Positions 31,603 to 43,616 are shown, numbered from the stretch's first letter. The stretch: DNA of 43,737 nt from Chara braunii (GCA_003427395.1 BFEA01000811.1:105763-149499); one strand, 5' to 3'. Made by a program: numbers and translations. The notes: generated by a model from the letters alone, not told the origin.

Positions 31603-33770
31603 ATCTTGAACTGCTGCTGTCTGAGGAGGCTAAGGACCTTATCTAAGTGCGCAACATGCTCCTACTAAAGATAAGTATGTCATCGAGGTACACGATGACA
31701 AACTTGTCCAAGTAGTCATGAAATATCTGGTTCATGGCGTGCTGAAAGGTGCCAGGAGCATTGCAAAGGCCGAAGGGCATCACCACAAACTCGTACAGAC
31801 CGTACCTGGTCTGAAATGCGGTTTTGTGTTGATCCACGGGTCGTATTGCAATTTGATGGTACTCGGACTTCAGATCTATCTTACTGAAGTACCAGCACCC
31901 TTGCACTCGATCCAACAAGTCGTCGATGTGTGGTAGGGGCTCGACGTTCTTCACTGTGATGGCATTAAGGCCCCTATAGTCAATGCACATCCTCAAGATC
32001 CCTCCCTTCTTCGGTACAAATAAGACTGGCAATCCGTAAGGGGAGACATTAGGCCGGATCCAACCCTTGTCTATTAGATCCTTGAGTTGCTGGCGAAGGT
32101 CATCGAGCTCACCTGGAGACATCCGATAGATCTTACGCTTCAGAATGCTAGACCTAGGGATAATCTCTATCACGTGGACGACCTCCCTCTCAACAACCCC
32201 TTTCGGCTCTTCGAATAGATCAGGGTACTTAGCGACCACTCCCTCTATCTCCGACGACATTTTCACGGGCTCGCCTGCTGCAGAGACATAAACTAGATAC
32301 ATACCCTCCTCCAGATTTTTCTTATAATAATTATACAACACGGCCGCACACATGCATCCGTATGACTCGATCAGACTACTAGCCTTAAACTTACGTAATC
32401 TGGCGGTCCCTCCACTGGGCAAAGTGTGCTTGACCACTTTTCGGTCCCAATTAAACTGGGGTTGTGCAACTGAGAGGTAATATATACCTAGCAAGATATC
32501 CATAGGGAGATCATCGATGACTAGGAACGAGACTCGATGTCTCAGTTCCCCTCCAGCATACAGGAAAAGACACTCAATGTCTTTAAGGTAGTCATTGACT
32601 ACCATGCGCTGTTTGTTGGCGTAGGTCGACTCCACAGGTCGAATCAGACACTGCACTTGCCCCTGTAAGCGCACCCTCTCAACACACGCGCGACTAATAA
32701 AGTTCCGCGTCGAGCAAGTGTCATAATAGGCCCCGGCCTTACGGTGGCCGATGACTACCTCGCCGACGAACAACTCACCCTTAGGAGCTTTGGCCATGAC
32801 TGTCCAAGAAGCTAGCGGGTCCGATCTGGACCACTCCTCCTCTAGCTCCTCTAAGGACTCAAACACATTCATAGAACAGAGGATCGCCGGATCCGAATGT
32901 GTTTGTGGGACGACGATGGAGTCAGTAGCTTGGACCATCTCTCGAGATGGTGAGGGTGTATCCACCACCTCGACCCTAGCAGGAACAACTACTATTCCTA
33001 TTGGCCCGACGTGTTTACCGGAGCAGTGCCAGAACTATTGACCACATTGCTGCCTACGGGAGCGGAGGATCCCAATGCCTGCCCCATCGTAGGCAGGATC
33101 TTCTCGGTCACCTTCTTGTTGCCGCACTTGAATTGGTTATGGCCATATTGTCCACAACGAATACAAGCCTGCCTTGTATACCGATCTCTCCACACGTCCT
33201 CTGTGAGACCCACTTTCTCCCATGGAGGAGCGTTAGGGTCAACTTGACTACTAGACCGGGAACCTCCATGGAGTCTACCAGTCGTTTTACCTTTCTGGAC
33301 AGAGGCAGCGACTATTCCACCCCCTGAAACTTCTACGCTGCTTGCCTCTGAACCCACTCCCTCCTGGAAGTCGTCTTCCAACTCGATGGTTGAACCGTCG
33401 TTCTCGACGAACATTATGCGCCTTTTTGCCTTCCAGTTGGGAGGTAGTGCCTTCTTCCTACCGTCCGTCGTGGGTGTCTGTCCATGCCCTATCTTTGCCT
33501 CTAGGTCTAGGGTCTTCTTGCTGAACGAGGGAAAGTTGTGCATGTTGATGTTGGCCTCACCTGCCAACTGATTCTTGAGAGGCATAGGAAAACATCTCAG
33601 GTACGAGGTGAGTAAAACCTGGGGGTCGTAGCGTACTCCAGGAACATAAAGTAGATGTTCTACTACGTCTCTGGCCTCCCTTACTGACTTGAACTGCCTG
33701 TTGTTCAAAGTCAGGATCGCGTCAGTGGCCTTTTGAGCCTCCTGAGGATCATGCCACCTTTCTTCCACCA
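31603..33770 (-). repeat. Partial copy of gypsy gag-RT, probably misplaced contig
   Basis: 31661-33770 equals 12415-14524 (2110 bp; both encoded proteins are the same residue for residue). The first 58 bp after the adapter resemble the same region but differ at several bases, and there is a 10-bp deletion between CCT repeats that shifts the RT frame just after the YLDD box. The block is bounded by adapter on the left and N on the right. Not to be counted as a second insertion. Confidence 0.85.
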
Positions 33771-33771
33771 N
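33771..33771. other. Single-N scaffold join
   Basis: The gypsy copy breaks off in mid-gag here and unrelated T-rich DNA follows. Confidence 0.9.
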
Positions 33772-33902
33772 TTCCTTTTCTTATTTTTTTTCTTAGATTT
33801 TCTTTAGGATTGCCTTAGATTTTCTTTAGTTAGATTTTTGTTCTTTTTCTTCTAGATTTTCTGTGTTTTTTTTTGTCTTCTCGTTCGTGGTTTTACTAAG
33901 TC
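33772..33902. repeat. T-rich low-complexity tract
   Basis: Repeated TTAGATTTTCTTTA-like units. No gene. Confidence 0.7.
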
Positions 33903-34308
33903 GCCCGTTCGTTTTGACGAACGGGCTGGGGCTGCTATCAACACGACGAACAAATTCGGGTGAATCTAATGCGGGATTGGGGAACTATACACCACTACTT
34001 TTATGACACCTATTACGACGAGTATGGCTACTGCAGAGAGAGAGTGGTAGAGGGGGGGCGAGGATCTTACCTGGAAGGCGGTTGGGTTACGACAGTGGAA
34101 CAACGCAGCAGCCAACGGGTAAGTCCCCAACCCTGCGACTGACCCTCTGCCACTTCCATCGATAGGATGAGCAAAATCGAAAGAATCTACTGCTAGGGCA
34201 TAAAAATGTGCATTGTCACACCCTCTCTTTTGTACCCCCCCCCGTCTTGTCCCTGTCTTCGAAGGCCTATGCCCGTTCACTTAGTGAGCGTTCACTTAGT
34301 GAACGGGC
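33903..34308. repeat. Segment bounded by two related hairpins
   Basis: Left hairpin GCCCGTTCG/CGAACGGGC (33903-33926, loop TTTTGA). Right hairpin GCCCGTTCACT/AGTGAACGGGC (34271-34308, loop 16 nt). Both share GCCCGTTC and GAACGGGCTG. No coding content was recognised between them. Confidence 0.5.
34122..34213 (+). repeat. Dispersed repeat R2, left copy
   Basis: Similar to 43617-43710, with GATAGGATGAGCAAAATCGA identical in both. Nature unknown. Confidence 0.7.
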
Positions 34309-34672
34309 TGCAAATCATCGCTTGTACCTGGCACCACTAACGTCCAGGTACGAACGCGTGGAGCAGGGGGAAGAAGACCTCGTTGAGCTTGACTCTAGTT
34401 CACCCCTGTGAAATGACTAAGGAGGGGAGGGTGCCTGTTCCTTCCAAACGACTGGCTTCCACTCCCAGGGAAGACGAGGGGTAAATGGGGAAGAAAAAGT
34501 AACGACCGCGAATATGGCCGCGACCGTGGGACAGGTGCAGCCCTAAAAGGTTCTAGGGGTGAAGAGATTGCCCTTGCTCATTTTTGTGACCAGGCTGCAG
34601 TCTGGCTGGGTACAGCCAGTTCCTGGAGCATGTGGCCTGAGGGGAAGGCCAGGTGCTTCCGGGAATGGATGA

Positions 34673-34700
34673 CCTTGGTTTCCCCAGGGGGAAACCAAGG
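34673..34700. repeat. 12-bp perfect hairpin
   Basis: CCTTGGTTTCCC and GGGAAACCAAGG with a 4-nt loop. Lies about 100 bp upstream of a TATA-like box. Confidence 0.7.
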
Positions 34701-34799
34701 CACCGGGTTCGTGGCCGTTGATTTAGATTAAGGGCCAGGAACACCGACAAATTTTGCCTGGCAGTGGGCAAAGCAACTGCCCAAATGCCTTCAGCTGGC

Positions 34800-34807
34800 T
34801 ATAAAAG
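34800..34807 (+). promoter_or_regulatory. TATA-box-like motif
   Basis: TATAAAAG in a GC-richer context (GGCTATAAAAGTCAGC), the form usual for plant and LTR promoters. No downstream gene is evident, so it may be the promoter of an old LTR. Confidence 0.35.
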
Positions 34808-37800
34808 TCAGCACTCCACCCAGCAGCCGCACACTTGTGGCAGTGCTGTTGGGCCATTCACCTGAGTGAATGCTGGCTAGCTGCTACTGTGGGGCGGTGC
34901 TGTTGGAGAGGAGGAAATGCTGCTGGTGGAGTGGAGGTCTGCAGAGAGTTGGAGGAGGAGAAGGGAGGCAGCCATAGTTGAGGTTTGGGAGCTTTTTGCC
35001 CCACCCTTGTGCGTGTGCTGTGTGTGTGGGTTGGTGCTGCGGCGATAATGCTGCGTCAGGGTCCGGACGTTGCGGCAAGCGACACCTATTTTAGTGGGGT
35101 TATGCTGCCGGACTGCCGCCGCGGAGTCAAGACCTTCCTAAGGGAAGGTGATGACGGATTTTGCAGCGAGGCACTGATGTTTTGTTTTTTAATGTGAGTG
35201 TGGGGAGGTGTTGTTCGATCAGCGACACGATAACGACAGTGTATCTGGTGGGGCTACGGTGCTGAAATTCTGACTCGGCGACAAGTTTTTTAAGGGGAAG
35301 TGCTATCCGTTTGGAGGCACGGCAACGGCGGCAGTGCTGCCGGAATTTTGCAGCGAGATGGAGCCGTTTTTGTTTTGGTGTGTGATTAGGCGGTGATGCC
35401 GCACAGCGACGTGGTACCGATGACGACACGGCAAGCGGTGATTCCGCCATTATTTTTTTTGTCGTGCGCGACAGTTATGGTGAATCCCAGTGTGGCCTGG
35501 AGGTTGGACTAACGCTAGTGCGTGGTTGGGACTGTGCGACAGTGGTGCGTGAACCGGCGGCATGAAGAGTTCACAGAGGGAGTGCACGCGGCACTGGCTA
35601 TTGGAGTTGCAGCGCTTGTGGTTTGTGCCGGAAGGATATCTTTATTTTTTGGGGCTCGCGACACATGCGGTTTGGACCAGGGCCACCTTTATTTTTATTT
35701 TTTTTTTGCGGCGCGCAATGCAAACGGTTTTAAGTTCTAAACCACTTAGTATTGCGGCGACAATCTGGGACCATTTTGGGACCAAGTGGGACCGGCATGT
35801 TGGTGTGGTTATTGTGAGCGGACAGGGTGATTGGAGGCCGTGTGGACTTGCGATTGGTTGGGGGGATGAATTTTTGGTGAAGTGCATTGGGATTGTCTGA
35901 AACATTGGGACCACGTGGAAACTCGATTGTGAGAACACCCTTCTGCAGGGTTATCTCACTTCAGTTTTATTTGTGGTCCAACCTCTGCTCATTCGGACAC
36001 TTGGTGGAAGACGCGGACTGCGGCTCAGGAGAAAGGCCACAACCTGTGGAGTCGTAAGTCCCATATTTTTCTACGGGGATTATTTTTTTCTGATTGAAAT
36101 ATTACCCGACTTTCTTGAGTGAGTTGGACCAAGCTTTACTCAAGGTCAGTTGATTGACACAGATTTCCTTTTACACTTGTGTGAACCCACACTTTACTTG
36201 ACCTTGTTCGTTTTGAATGTTCAAAAAAAAAGGTAGAGAAAGTTGTGTGAGTCATGCATATGAATGGAAAGGTCTGACTTGAGTATGAGATTGTACTGGT
36301 TTTCTCTTGAACTTGTTGTCTTTGCATGTTGTGGAGGTAGGTAGAAGGATGCTTCTAAAGGAGATTGATTATGCCTATTTGAGAAAAAAGAAAAGAAGTG
36401 TCTTCTTTTTACATCTCACCTGCCTACATGCCAAGAAGGGTTGGTTGTTATGAAAAATGTTAATTTTGTGCGCACCTTAAAACGAATTCGATTCAAATAA
36501 AGCATATAAGGTCAAAATGACTTAGCTTTTCCCGAGATTGACCCTTCCGATTCCGAACGAACTTATTTGCCTATACCTGTCCAGATGATTTTCATTCTTT
36601 ACCTTTCTTGAATTCTTTTCGTCTAAGTTACCCTGGACTTAGAAGAAATAAAAAATATATGAAAGCTACTGCAGTGGACACATCTTCTATCTCTAGGAAG
36701 CATTTGGGGCGTGGGTTCGTTGCTTAAGAAGTCGACCCTGTTATCAACCCAGAGTGGACCGTTCTACGAGAGGGTACTTTGCCGATTCGGTGGAGACGGC
36801 CCGACTTCTGAGATTCGAGTTTTATGCTCGGACGAGGAGGAGGAGTACCCCAGATCAGTTCTTAGAGGGAGAGGCATACAACACTTCAAGCAATGCCCCT
36901 GATCAAGAATCATTCGCAAAGTAGTCTGTCATCCAATAAGATTGAGAAAGTATGGAGATAGGTGTGAGCGTCGAATCTTAGGTCAGCGGTAATGTGAAAT
37001 GAATGACCTTGGAAACACGTCTCATCAAGTCAAAACTAAGGCAGTCAGACTACCTTATCGGCTGCATCGATGTTATTGTTTGTAGCCAACTACTCATTGG
37101 TGGTTGTATGATTGTTTTGTGGAGTTCGACCCCGAATGGTCGGATTTATTTTGAACTTGTGTTATTAAATATATTGTATGATGATTCAAATTTTTGTTTG
37201 TTATCATTTCAAATTGGATACGTTTCTATCGACTATGGTCGATTTCTTTTGATGTAATTATTTGTGGATATTGTAATTTTCTTTTGACTGTGTGTCTCAA
37301 GGGACTAGGATCAATGTTGGGTTTCACGCTTGGTTGAGACCGTTTTAGTCGACCGACGTTTGCTCCGTACCTAGGAGATAAGCACCCTAGGAACAGACGA
37401 CGTTCGGATTCGCTTGGCGTTAACCAAGCGTATCTATACTACAACGAACGAGCAAACGCCCTTGGTTGACCTACCTCTGCAATTGCATCTAAGAGTTTTC
37501 GCACGTGGGTCAGTAGCTCGGTAGGGATACGCCCCTAAGGGTGGTGACAGCCCCTTAGGGAGGGAAAGTTTATGCCCCGCGGGAACCTGTCCTGTCTTAG
37601 GGGACCGCGGGATGTACAGCTGGCGCACCCGGCTAGAGCGACAAAAGAGCGACGCGACCGCAATCGTCTTGGCGGCTCGCGGGATTATTCTACGTCGTTC
37701 CCAAGTTGTCTCTTGATTTTGTTTTATTTAACTCATGCGTGACATGGCCGGGAGAGCTCTCGCCTTTGTGAAAAAGTCGGGAGCCGATGTGCTCGACACC

Positions 37801-37840
37801 GCGACCCAAACACAATAGTTCTTACAAAAGTAGAGCGTCC
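34808..37840. other. Non-genic stretch of about 3 kb
   Basis: No gene family recognised on either strand; all open frames are under 115 codons. Noted: G-rich text with repeated TTGCAGCGAG (35160 and 35348), GGGACC repeats near 35768-35910, a 7-bp hairpin at 37411-37430, and a GC-rich block at 37490-37700 with CCCTAAGGG/CCCTTAGGG (37533-37541 and 37552-37560). Confidence 0.4.
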
Positions 37841-37856
37841 TTTCCACCGTGTCAGC

Positions 37857-38330
37857 ATGGATACTTCAGATATTGACGTGCCACCTGACCATAACCGTTG
37901 CGAATATTTAACTTTACTGGTTTAAATTGATCATTTTTCGAAATACGTAAAAGTTACCTGTGCAAGACGCGCAAGACATCGAAAATAACTACCTACATTG
38001 ACCGATTCCTCAATACCCATCTAGATACAGAAGATACCTTAACCGATAATGAGTCTGAGTTTAAGGCTGAGGTAGAGGAATTGTTCACACGTAGAGGCAT
38101 CACCCTCAGACATACTGCTCCGCATGTCTCCCAGTCCAGTGGACTCGTGAAAAATGTAAATCGCATGATGAAAACCACCCTGCGATGGAATCTAGCGGCT
38201 ACTGACACGCGTCCCTGACTCGAGATTCTGTATCAGATCATTGGAATTCATCGGGCCATCCCTCACGAATCGACAGGATTCACCCCCTTCCAACTACGGA
38301 TCAATAGTATTCCCTGTGTTATAACCATGA
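37857..38330 (+). pseudogene. Gypsy integrase core, remnant
   Basis: Starts with IDHFSKYVKV-type text. After shifts it reads TYIDRFLNTH, TDNESEFKAEVEELF (second catalytic Asp), ITLRHTAPHVSQSSGLVKNVNRMMKTTLR and GIHRAIPHESTGFTPFQL. At the catalytic Glu (usually GLVERxNR) there is Lys, so the active site is lost. Probably the continuation of the integrase zinc part at 30.6 kb, separated by inserted DNA. Confidence 0.85.
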
Positions 38331-38394
38331 TGGCTTGGAAATGCTGAGCGATAGGGAAAGGACACATGAGCGTCCCTTAAGGCCAAGGCCGAAA

Positions 38395-38720
38395 GGTACG
38401 CCGAATTAATGGAAAAGGCGGTCTCTAGATTAGCCAGTAAACGACAAAGGATGACCGAGTTGACCCATGGTAGACAAGTCCGCAATTATGAGGCCTGGAA
38501 TGGGATTGCGGACCCTCAAATCCGATATAAATTAGGGGACCTCGTGCAACTACGTAAATGTGCACGCGACCAAAAACTCGCTCCCAAGTTTTCTGGCTGT
38601 TTTTGCATAATGGAACTTGGTCCCAACGGGGTGGATACATTGCGCATCGCTCCAGAAACGGGTGCAAGTTGTAGCTCCCTTCTTATGGTCCGCCACATCT
38701 TCTACCTTCGTCCGCCTCTC
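38395..38720 (+). pseudogene. Gypsy integrase C-terminal part
   Basis: An open frame reads RLASKRQRMTELTHGRQ, then YKLGDLVQLRKCARDQKLAP and KFSGCFCIMELGPNGVDTLRI, the usual basic and beta-barrel end of gypsy integrases. The frame stays open to 38810, but similarity ends near 38700. Confidence 0.8.
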
Positions 38721-38793
38721 TTTCCAGTAGAGACGGAGATCTTGCTCTTCCTTCCTCTTCCTCTTCTGATACCCTCTGCTCCCAGCCATCACC

Positions 38794-40795
38794 ATGAGTT
38801 TCGCACTTGAGCTGGCCATCTCTGCTCGACTTTTTCAATCTCAACCGTCCCTACAATTTCGCCAAGTAGTTCATCAACGGCCCAACCCTGATCTACTGCG
38901 ATTCGTGCAGTTATTCAACCGACAAGCTAGGTACGCGGCGGTGGAGGTAACAATCTCGACGGATCGTGGTTCTACGATAATCTTGGTGGTTTCCGCGTTT
39001 CTCTCGGCCAGGGCAAAGTGATGTAACCGTGATAGTCGCATTTAGTGACAATCTTTGTAGCATCGAGATCGCTCGGCGGAGTGAAATAGTGGAGAGACTG
39101 TACGGGTGGGGGCATGAACTCGTGGCGGATTGGCAACAGCAAGTGCCCAGGCTAGGTGAGCAGGTAGTAGGCACGGAGTGTATCGACACCTTTTCACTGC
39201 GATCCAGTACACCGAATCTTGCGGCCCTGTTGCTTCCTGCTCTATGTCCCCTCCACCGTCCTCGCCAATGAATTGCCTCTTTACTTTCTCTCTCTCTTCT
39301 AATCTTCCAACTCTTTGGCAATCTTGGGCCGATCCTCTACTCTCTCTTGAAATCCGTCCTATATCAATCCCCCCTTTTCGTCCTCGGTACATTCTCGATC
39401 GGATAGGATTTGTGGCCACGAGCTTCTGTCTACTCTCAGTGAAGGCGCACTGGGCGCATTATTACGAAAATCAGGAAGTAGTCTTCCAGGATGAAATTAC
39501 TCTGCCTCTGGCCTAAGTCTAGCCATCAGATAGAGTTGGACTTCTTATGGGAGTTTTTTTTTGTGAGGTGGCACCGAGGAGGAGCAATCGTGGCCAATGA
39601 AATCCTTGTCTTCTTGACATAGATCACCGACGACCTGCCTCTAAGCATCATCTCCTTCAATCCTAGTGATCCGAACCAGACGGAGCCAGTAACCTTGGAG
39701 CGAACGCTAACACCGATGGTCATCTGGAGTAGCTCCACGGAGGACGTCGGACGCTTTTTGGCTTAGCACGACCCAACCGAGTGGAATTATCTCGACCTGG
39801 ACGAAATCTCTCCCGACAACTCTAATATGAGAGATTTTTTGGTAGCTCACTGCGATAATGGGGAAGTGACATCTCACGACGATCCTGAATCAATAGCTCT
39901 CCCTGATCAGCAAGTAGAGGAGAGGAGGAAGCTGAAGTTGAGTCCACGACTAAGGATGACAACGAAGAAGAAGAAGCAGAAAGCGAAGGAAGTGAGGGCA
40001 AGGAGAGCGAGTCATCGTCAAAAGAATGCGAAGTAGTGACGCCAACAAGCTCACGACTAACCGTACCGGAGGATTCTGCGTGGAATCCGGACTTACCTGA
40101 AGAAGCGGCTAGTCGCCACGATGGCGCAAAATCCTCCCACCGCCGCTGCCGATCGCTCACCATCTCCCTCCTCTTCCGCCCTATCCATGCTCTGTCCCCG
40201 TCGCTCTTACCACCTGGACGTTCAGTCCACGGCCCGTCTTCCTCTACCCTCTTGATTACCTTTCGTTCTCTTCCCTCCCCCATGCCGAAATTCGCCCTCG
40301 GCCGTCGCATCTTCGCCAACCAGCTTTTCTATCACCACTATGTTGTCTGCTTACTTGTGAAGTCCCCCCGAGTGCCGCTCCTTCCTCTCAATATTCTTCT
40401 CTTCAATGTTGCACGGAGGTAGTACAACCAAATAGAGTTGTATTGCATTATTTCCAGAACCTTCCCCCATGTGGAAGATTACGAGTCCCTACGCGATAAC
40501 ACCATGCACACGATCCCCACCCTCTACGCTGAATACCTCGCTCCTCTTCCCATACCCAATCACCGATTCCCCAGGGTTCACTGAATCCTCCATTTTGTCG
40601 ATCTCGGTGACGAAGCCTCTGATTACTTTCCCCCACTACCATCGCAATGGCCTCAACCCCCTCCTTCCCCACTCCGAGTTGCTTACAATCGAGCGGAACT
40701 CCAGCGAGCTGACGGTAATAGGTGAGGTTGATTCAGATCTTGACGATGCCATCCGGAAAACAACTAAGCATTCAAGGTCCCAATGTCCTCAGTGA
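38794..40795 (+). pseudogene. Unrecognised coding-like region after integrase
   Basis: Several plus-strand frames look coding: 38794-39021, 39029-39271, 39178-39516, an acidic E/S/D-rich run near 39920-40050 ending in SSKECEVVTPTSSR, and text near 40457-40720 containing VEDYESLRDNTMHTIPTLYA. They lie where an extra 3' ORF or antisense gene could sit in gypsy elements, but could equally be gag of a following element. I recognise no family. Confidence 0.35.
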
Positions 40796-42548
40796 GGGTG
40801 GAGGCCTTGCGAGGATATGGCAATTGAAGTCCACATCGGCATGAACTTCTTCTCTTCATGAACTCTAATTCTTTTCGTCTTTCACCCATGCAATCAGGAG
40901 GTAGTATACTTTTGGAACCCCTTGAACGTCACATATGTCACGCACCAACTTATGTACCCTGCACGACCTTCTGAAGTCGTGAGTTCTCGCTTAGTCTCTT
41001 TTGAGCTTTTGGTGCACCCCTCCTTTTTGCTATCACCTTGATACAATGATGAAAGGCCGACAAGGCCCTCTCACGGTTAAGATGTTGCATTTCTTTTTCT
41101 TTCAGATGTCTTCGGCAATCCATGCATCTACATAGGAATTACGCGTGCCTTAGTGAGCGCGCTAGGAATTTTGTTCAGCAGTTGGGAACTCCAGAAATTA
41201 CGAGCGCACTTCCCGCAGATGTGTCCTTTCTTGCAAGTGGATGTTTCGGCGGTTGCCTTTGAAAGCTCTGTGGATTTTTAGTAGGGAATTGAACAGACAT
41301 AGGATTTTCGCACGCTCGATTCCGTGCTTCGACATTGCTTTCAATTTTTTCAATCTTGAATTAGTTTTATAATTAGGATGGTTGGAACGTAACTGTTTTG
41401 GTGTTTTTTTCTTTTTTGCGTCGGCGCCATACATACAAGCTTTCCCCTCTTCACGCTATGACCAATGCCATCTTCATGCTTCTCCTATTTACGCCTTCTC
41501 TCCTTTATCCGTAACTGTTTTTCATCCCCTCTCCCTCTTCGCGCTTCTCCCTCTTTTCCCCCCTTGTCCGAATATTGGTCCCGCGCCACACTACTCACCA
41601 CACTCTCTTTCTTACTGCCTTCATCCCCATTCAAAAACTCCCAATCGATTTTCTCCGCCAAAGTGTTCGAAGCCTCATACGACATCCTGTAAGGAGGATA
41701 GTCCCCTCACACCGTGATCTGATTGGCTGCGAAGGAACTCGCGAGGATCGATATGGTTTTCCATGGGAAACTAACATGTACTCCCTCTTCGCCCCCTCCT
41801 ATCTCCACCCTACTCTTCCCCATCTATTGTTCCCCTCTTCACAACTACAAAACCCGCAAGTGCGCCCAAAAAGCTCTCTCTCAACCCATCTGCTAGCTTC
41901 AGGGAAGTCGTGGCTAGGTGATGTGTATGACAACGGGTTGGAAAGTCCCGATGAGCTAACTGCATTGTATGGAAGGCTATGTGTCAGGTGGCCGTGAGGG
42001 GCTGCAGTATCTGGGCAATTCGGTGCAAAGCTTAGTTGGCGGGATGACGACCGTTGTGGTATGGAGGTTGGTACATGGCCATTACTGGCCCGGTGGATCA
42101 TCAGTACCTGAGTATCCAGGGTGTGTGTATACGAGTGAATGCATGGCTAGGGACCATAATCATAGAGCAGAAGGTCGGCGTGCCTTGATCTTCGGTTCCT
42201 CTTCTTTTCCTTGGAATCTAACTCAACGGCGGATCATCGATTGTTTCCCCTCAAGTTTGTTTGTGTGACCAGAGTTCCCTATCTTTTCTCAGTCCCCTTC
42301 TTCGGTCAAGCTACAATTTCATCCTTATCTCTCTCTCCCCCTCTCTCTCTCGTTCCTTTGCTTATGTCCATCTCATGAATGCCAAAATAATATGATGATT
42401 ACCTGGTCTCGCTCGTCCCTATTGAATTCAATCGGATAGCACGAACGAGTATCGTTGAATTTTAAGGACTAGTTAACCTTGGTGATCTTACCAAAAAAAA
42501 GTTTGTGCGTCTCTTGACAACTGAGGATTCGTGTATGCGAGATATGTT
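40796..42548. other. Non-genic stretch
   Basis: No family recognised. C/T-rich open frames at 41382-41717 and 41575-41997 look like by-products of base bias. The frame at 41969-42268 (containing VVVWRLVHGHYWPGGSSVP) is more protein-like but unknown. Confidence 0.4.
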
Positions 42549-42577
42549 ATATATATATATATATATATTCTATTTGA

Positions 42578-42635
<58 letters not shown>
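42549..42635. repeat. (TA)n with hammerhead-unit-like end fragment
   Basis: TA tracts at 42549-42568 and 42580-42635 flank TCTATTTGACGATATA, which resembles the end of the 18-20 kb hammerhead units (CTGTTTGTGACGATATA). Confidence 0.7.
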
Positions 42636-42637
<2 letters not shown>

Positions 42638-42725
42638 ATTGAACTCACGTTACGGTAATCGGACTAAGCTAGGCTTCTCCTAATGCATGCTCTCGACTCG
42701 CTCCATGAATGATGATTGTCTCCTT

Positions 42726-42918
42726 GTTTGGAATGGACTCACATTTTAAGATCGGTTTGCATGATTGATCAAAGGTGATGGGTGCGTAGTGTTGTGTTTT
42801 GTTTACTTAATTGATAAGATAACGGGTTGAGTGGACTTACATGGTCACTTTGCTTATGTCATGTGGTCTGACTGTCCTGATCTGACGGGGTGTCGACTTC
42901 CCGTACCCCCAACACGTT
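42726..42918 (+). repeat. Dispersed repeat R1, right copy
   Basis: Second copy of the repeat at 20393-20575, same orientation, with scattered substitutions. Here it is not followed by RT sequence. Confidence 0.8.
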
Positions 42919-43616
42919 CGTTCCTGTATAACGAGGAAATAATACGAGTATGTGAGTGAGACGTACGAGAAGTCATCGCCAAGATCCGTGGGCGATATTA
43001 CTTTCCTCCCTAAACAAAGTTATCGGGATTCGTAGGCACTGGTTTTGTTATTATCGATACCCACTTTCCCCCGTACTTTTTATTTTTACTTTTTAACGAA
43101 CCGATTGTCATCCTGTGGGTGGCAGTAGTGCCTCATTGGCCCAACACTCTATGTAGCGATTGTCGCCGGGCCGAGCGTTATCGGGAAAAGAGGTTCCACT
43201 TCCGAAGACATGGCGAGGACGAATACAAGGAAAAAGTGACCCGACTGAGGCCGTTCATGTCGGATTCCAAACTCTGTAACGAGTGGCGCCGAGATTAAAT
43301 TCGAAAACGAGACCCCATGTGCGTACCCCCCCCTTTCCGTTCGAAAAGACGACGAGTAGCCCACATGAAAGTTCAGAGATACTTTTTGGATTAGACAAAA
43401 GTTCGAAAGCAGAGTCCGCCGATTTCGTTCGCATGACTTTGATGCTTTCTCACTAAAATTGGGACCACAAGGGGGATTTCAGTTATGTTTATGTCCCCAC
43501 AATCAAATTTTCCAAAAATCCTCGGCACACCCCAATTTGTTGTTTTTCCAGGGCCTGCTCCACACATTTTATCACTCCGACGGAAGACGGCACAGGGCGT
43601 GAGGTTAAAACGTCAC
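42919..43616. other. Non-genic stretch
   Basis: No gene or known repeat recognised. Confidence 0.4.

Noticed and set aside
31603-33770. Second, recent insertion or segmental duplication of the gypsy element.
   Set aside because: Bounded by library adapter and an N, lacking LTRs, and identical to a copy whose own LTRs are diverged. An assembly error is simpler.
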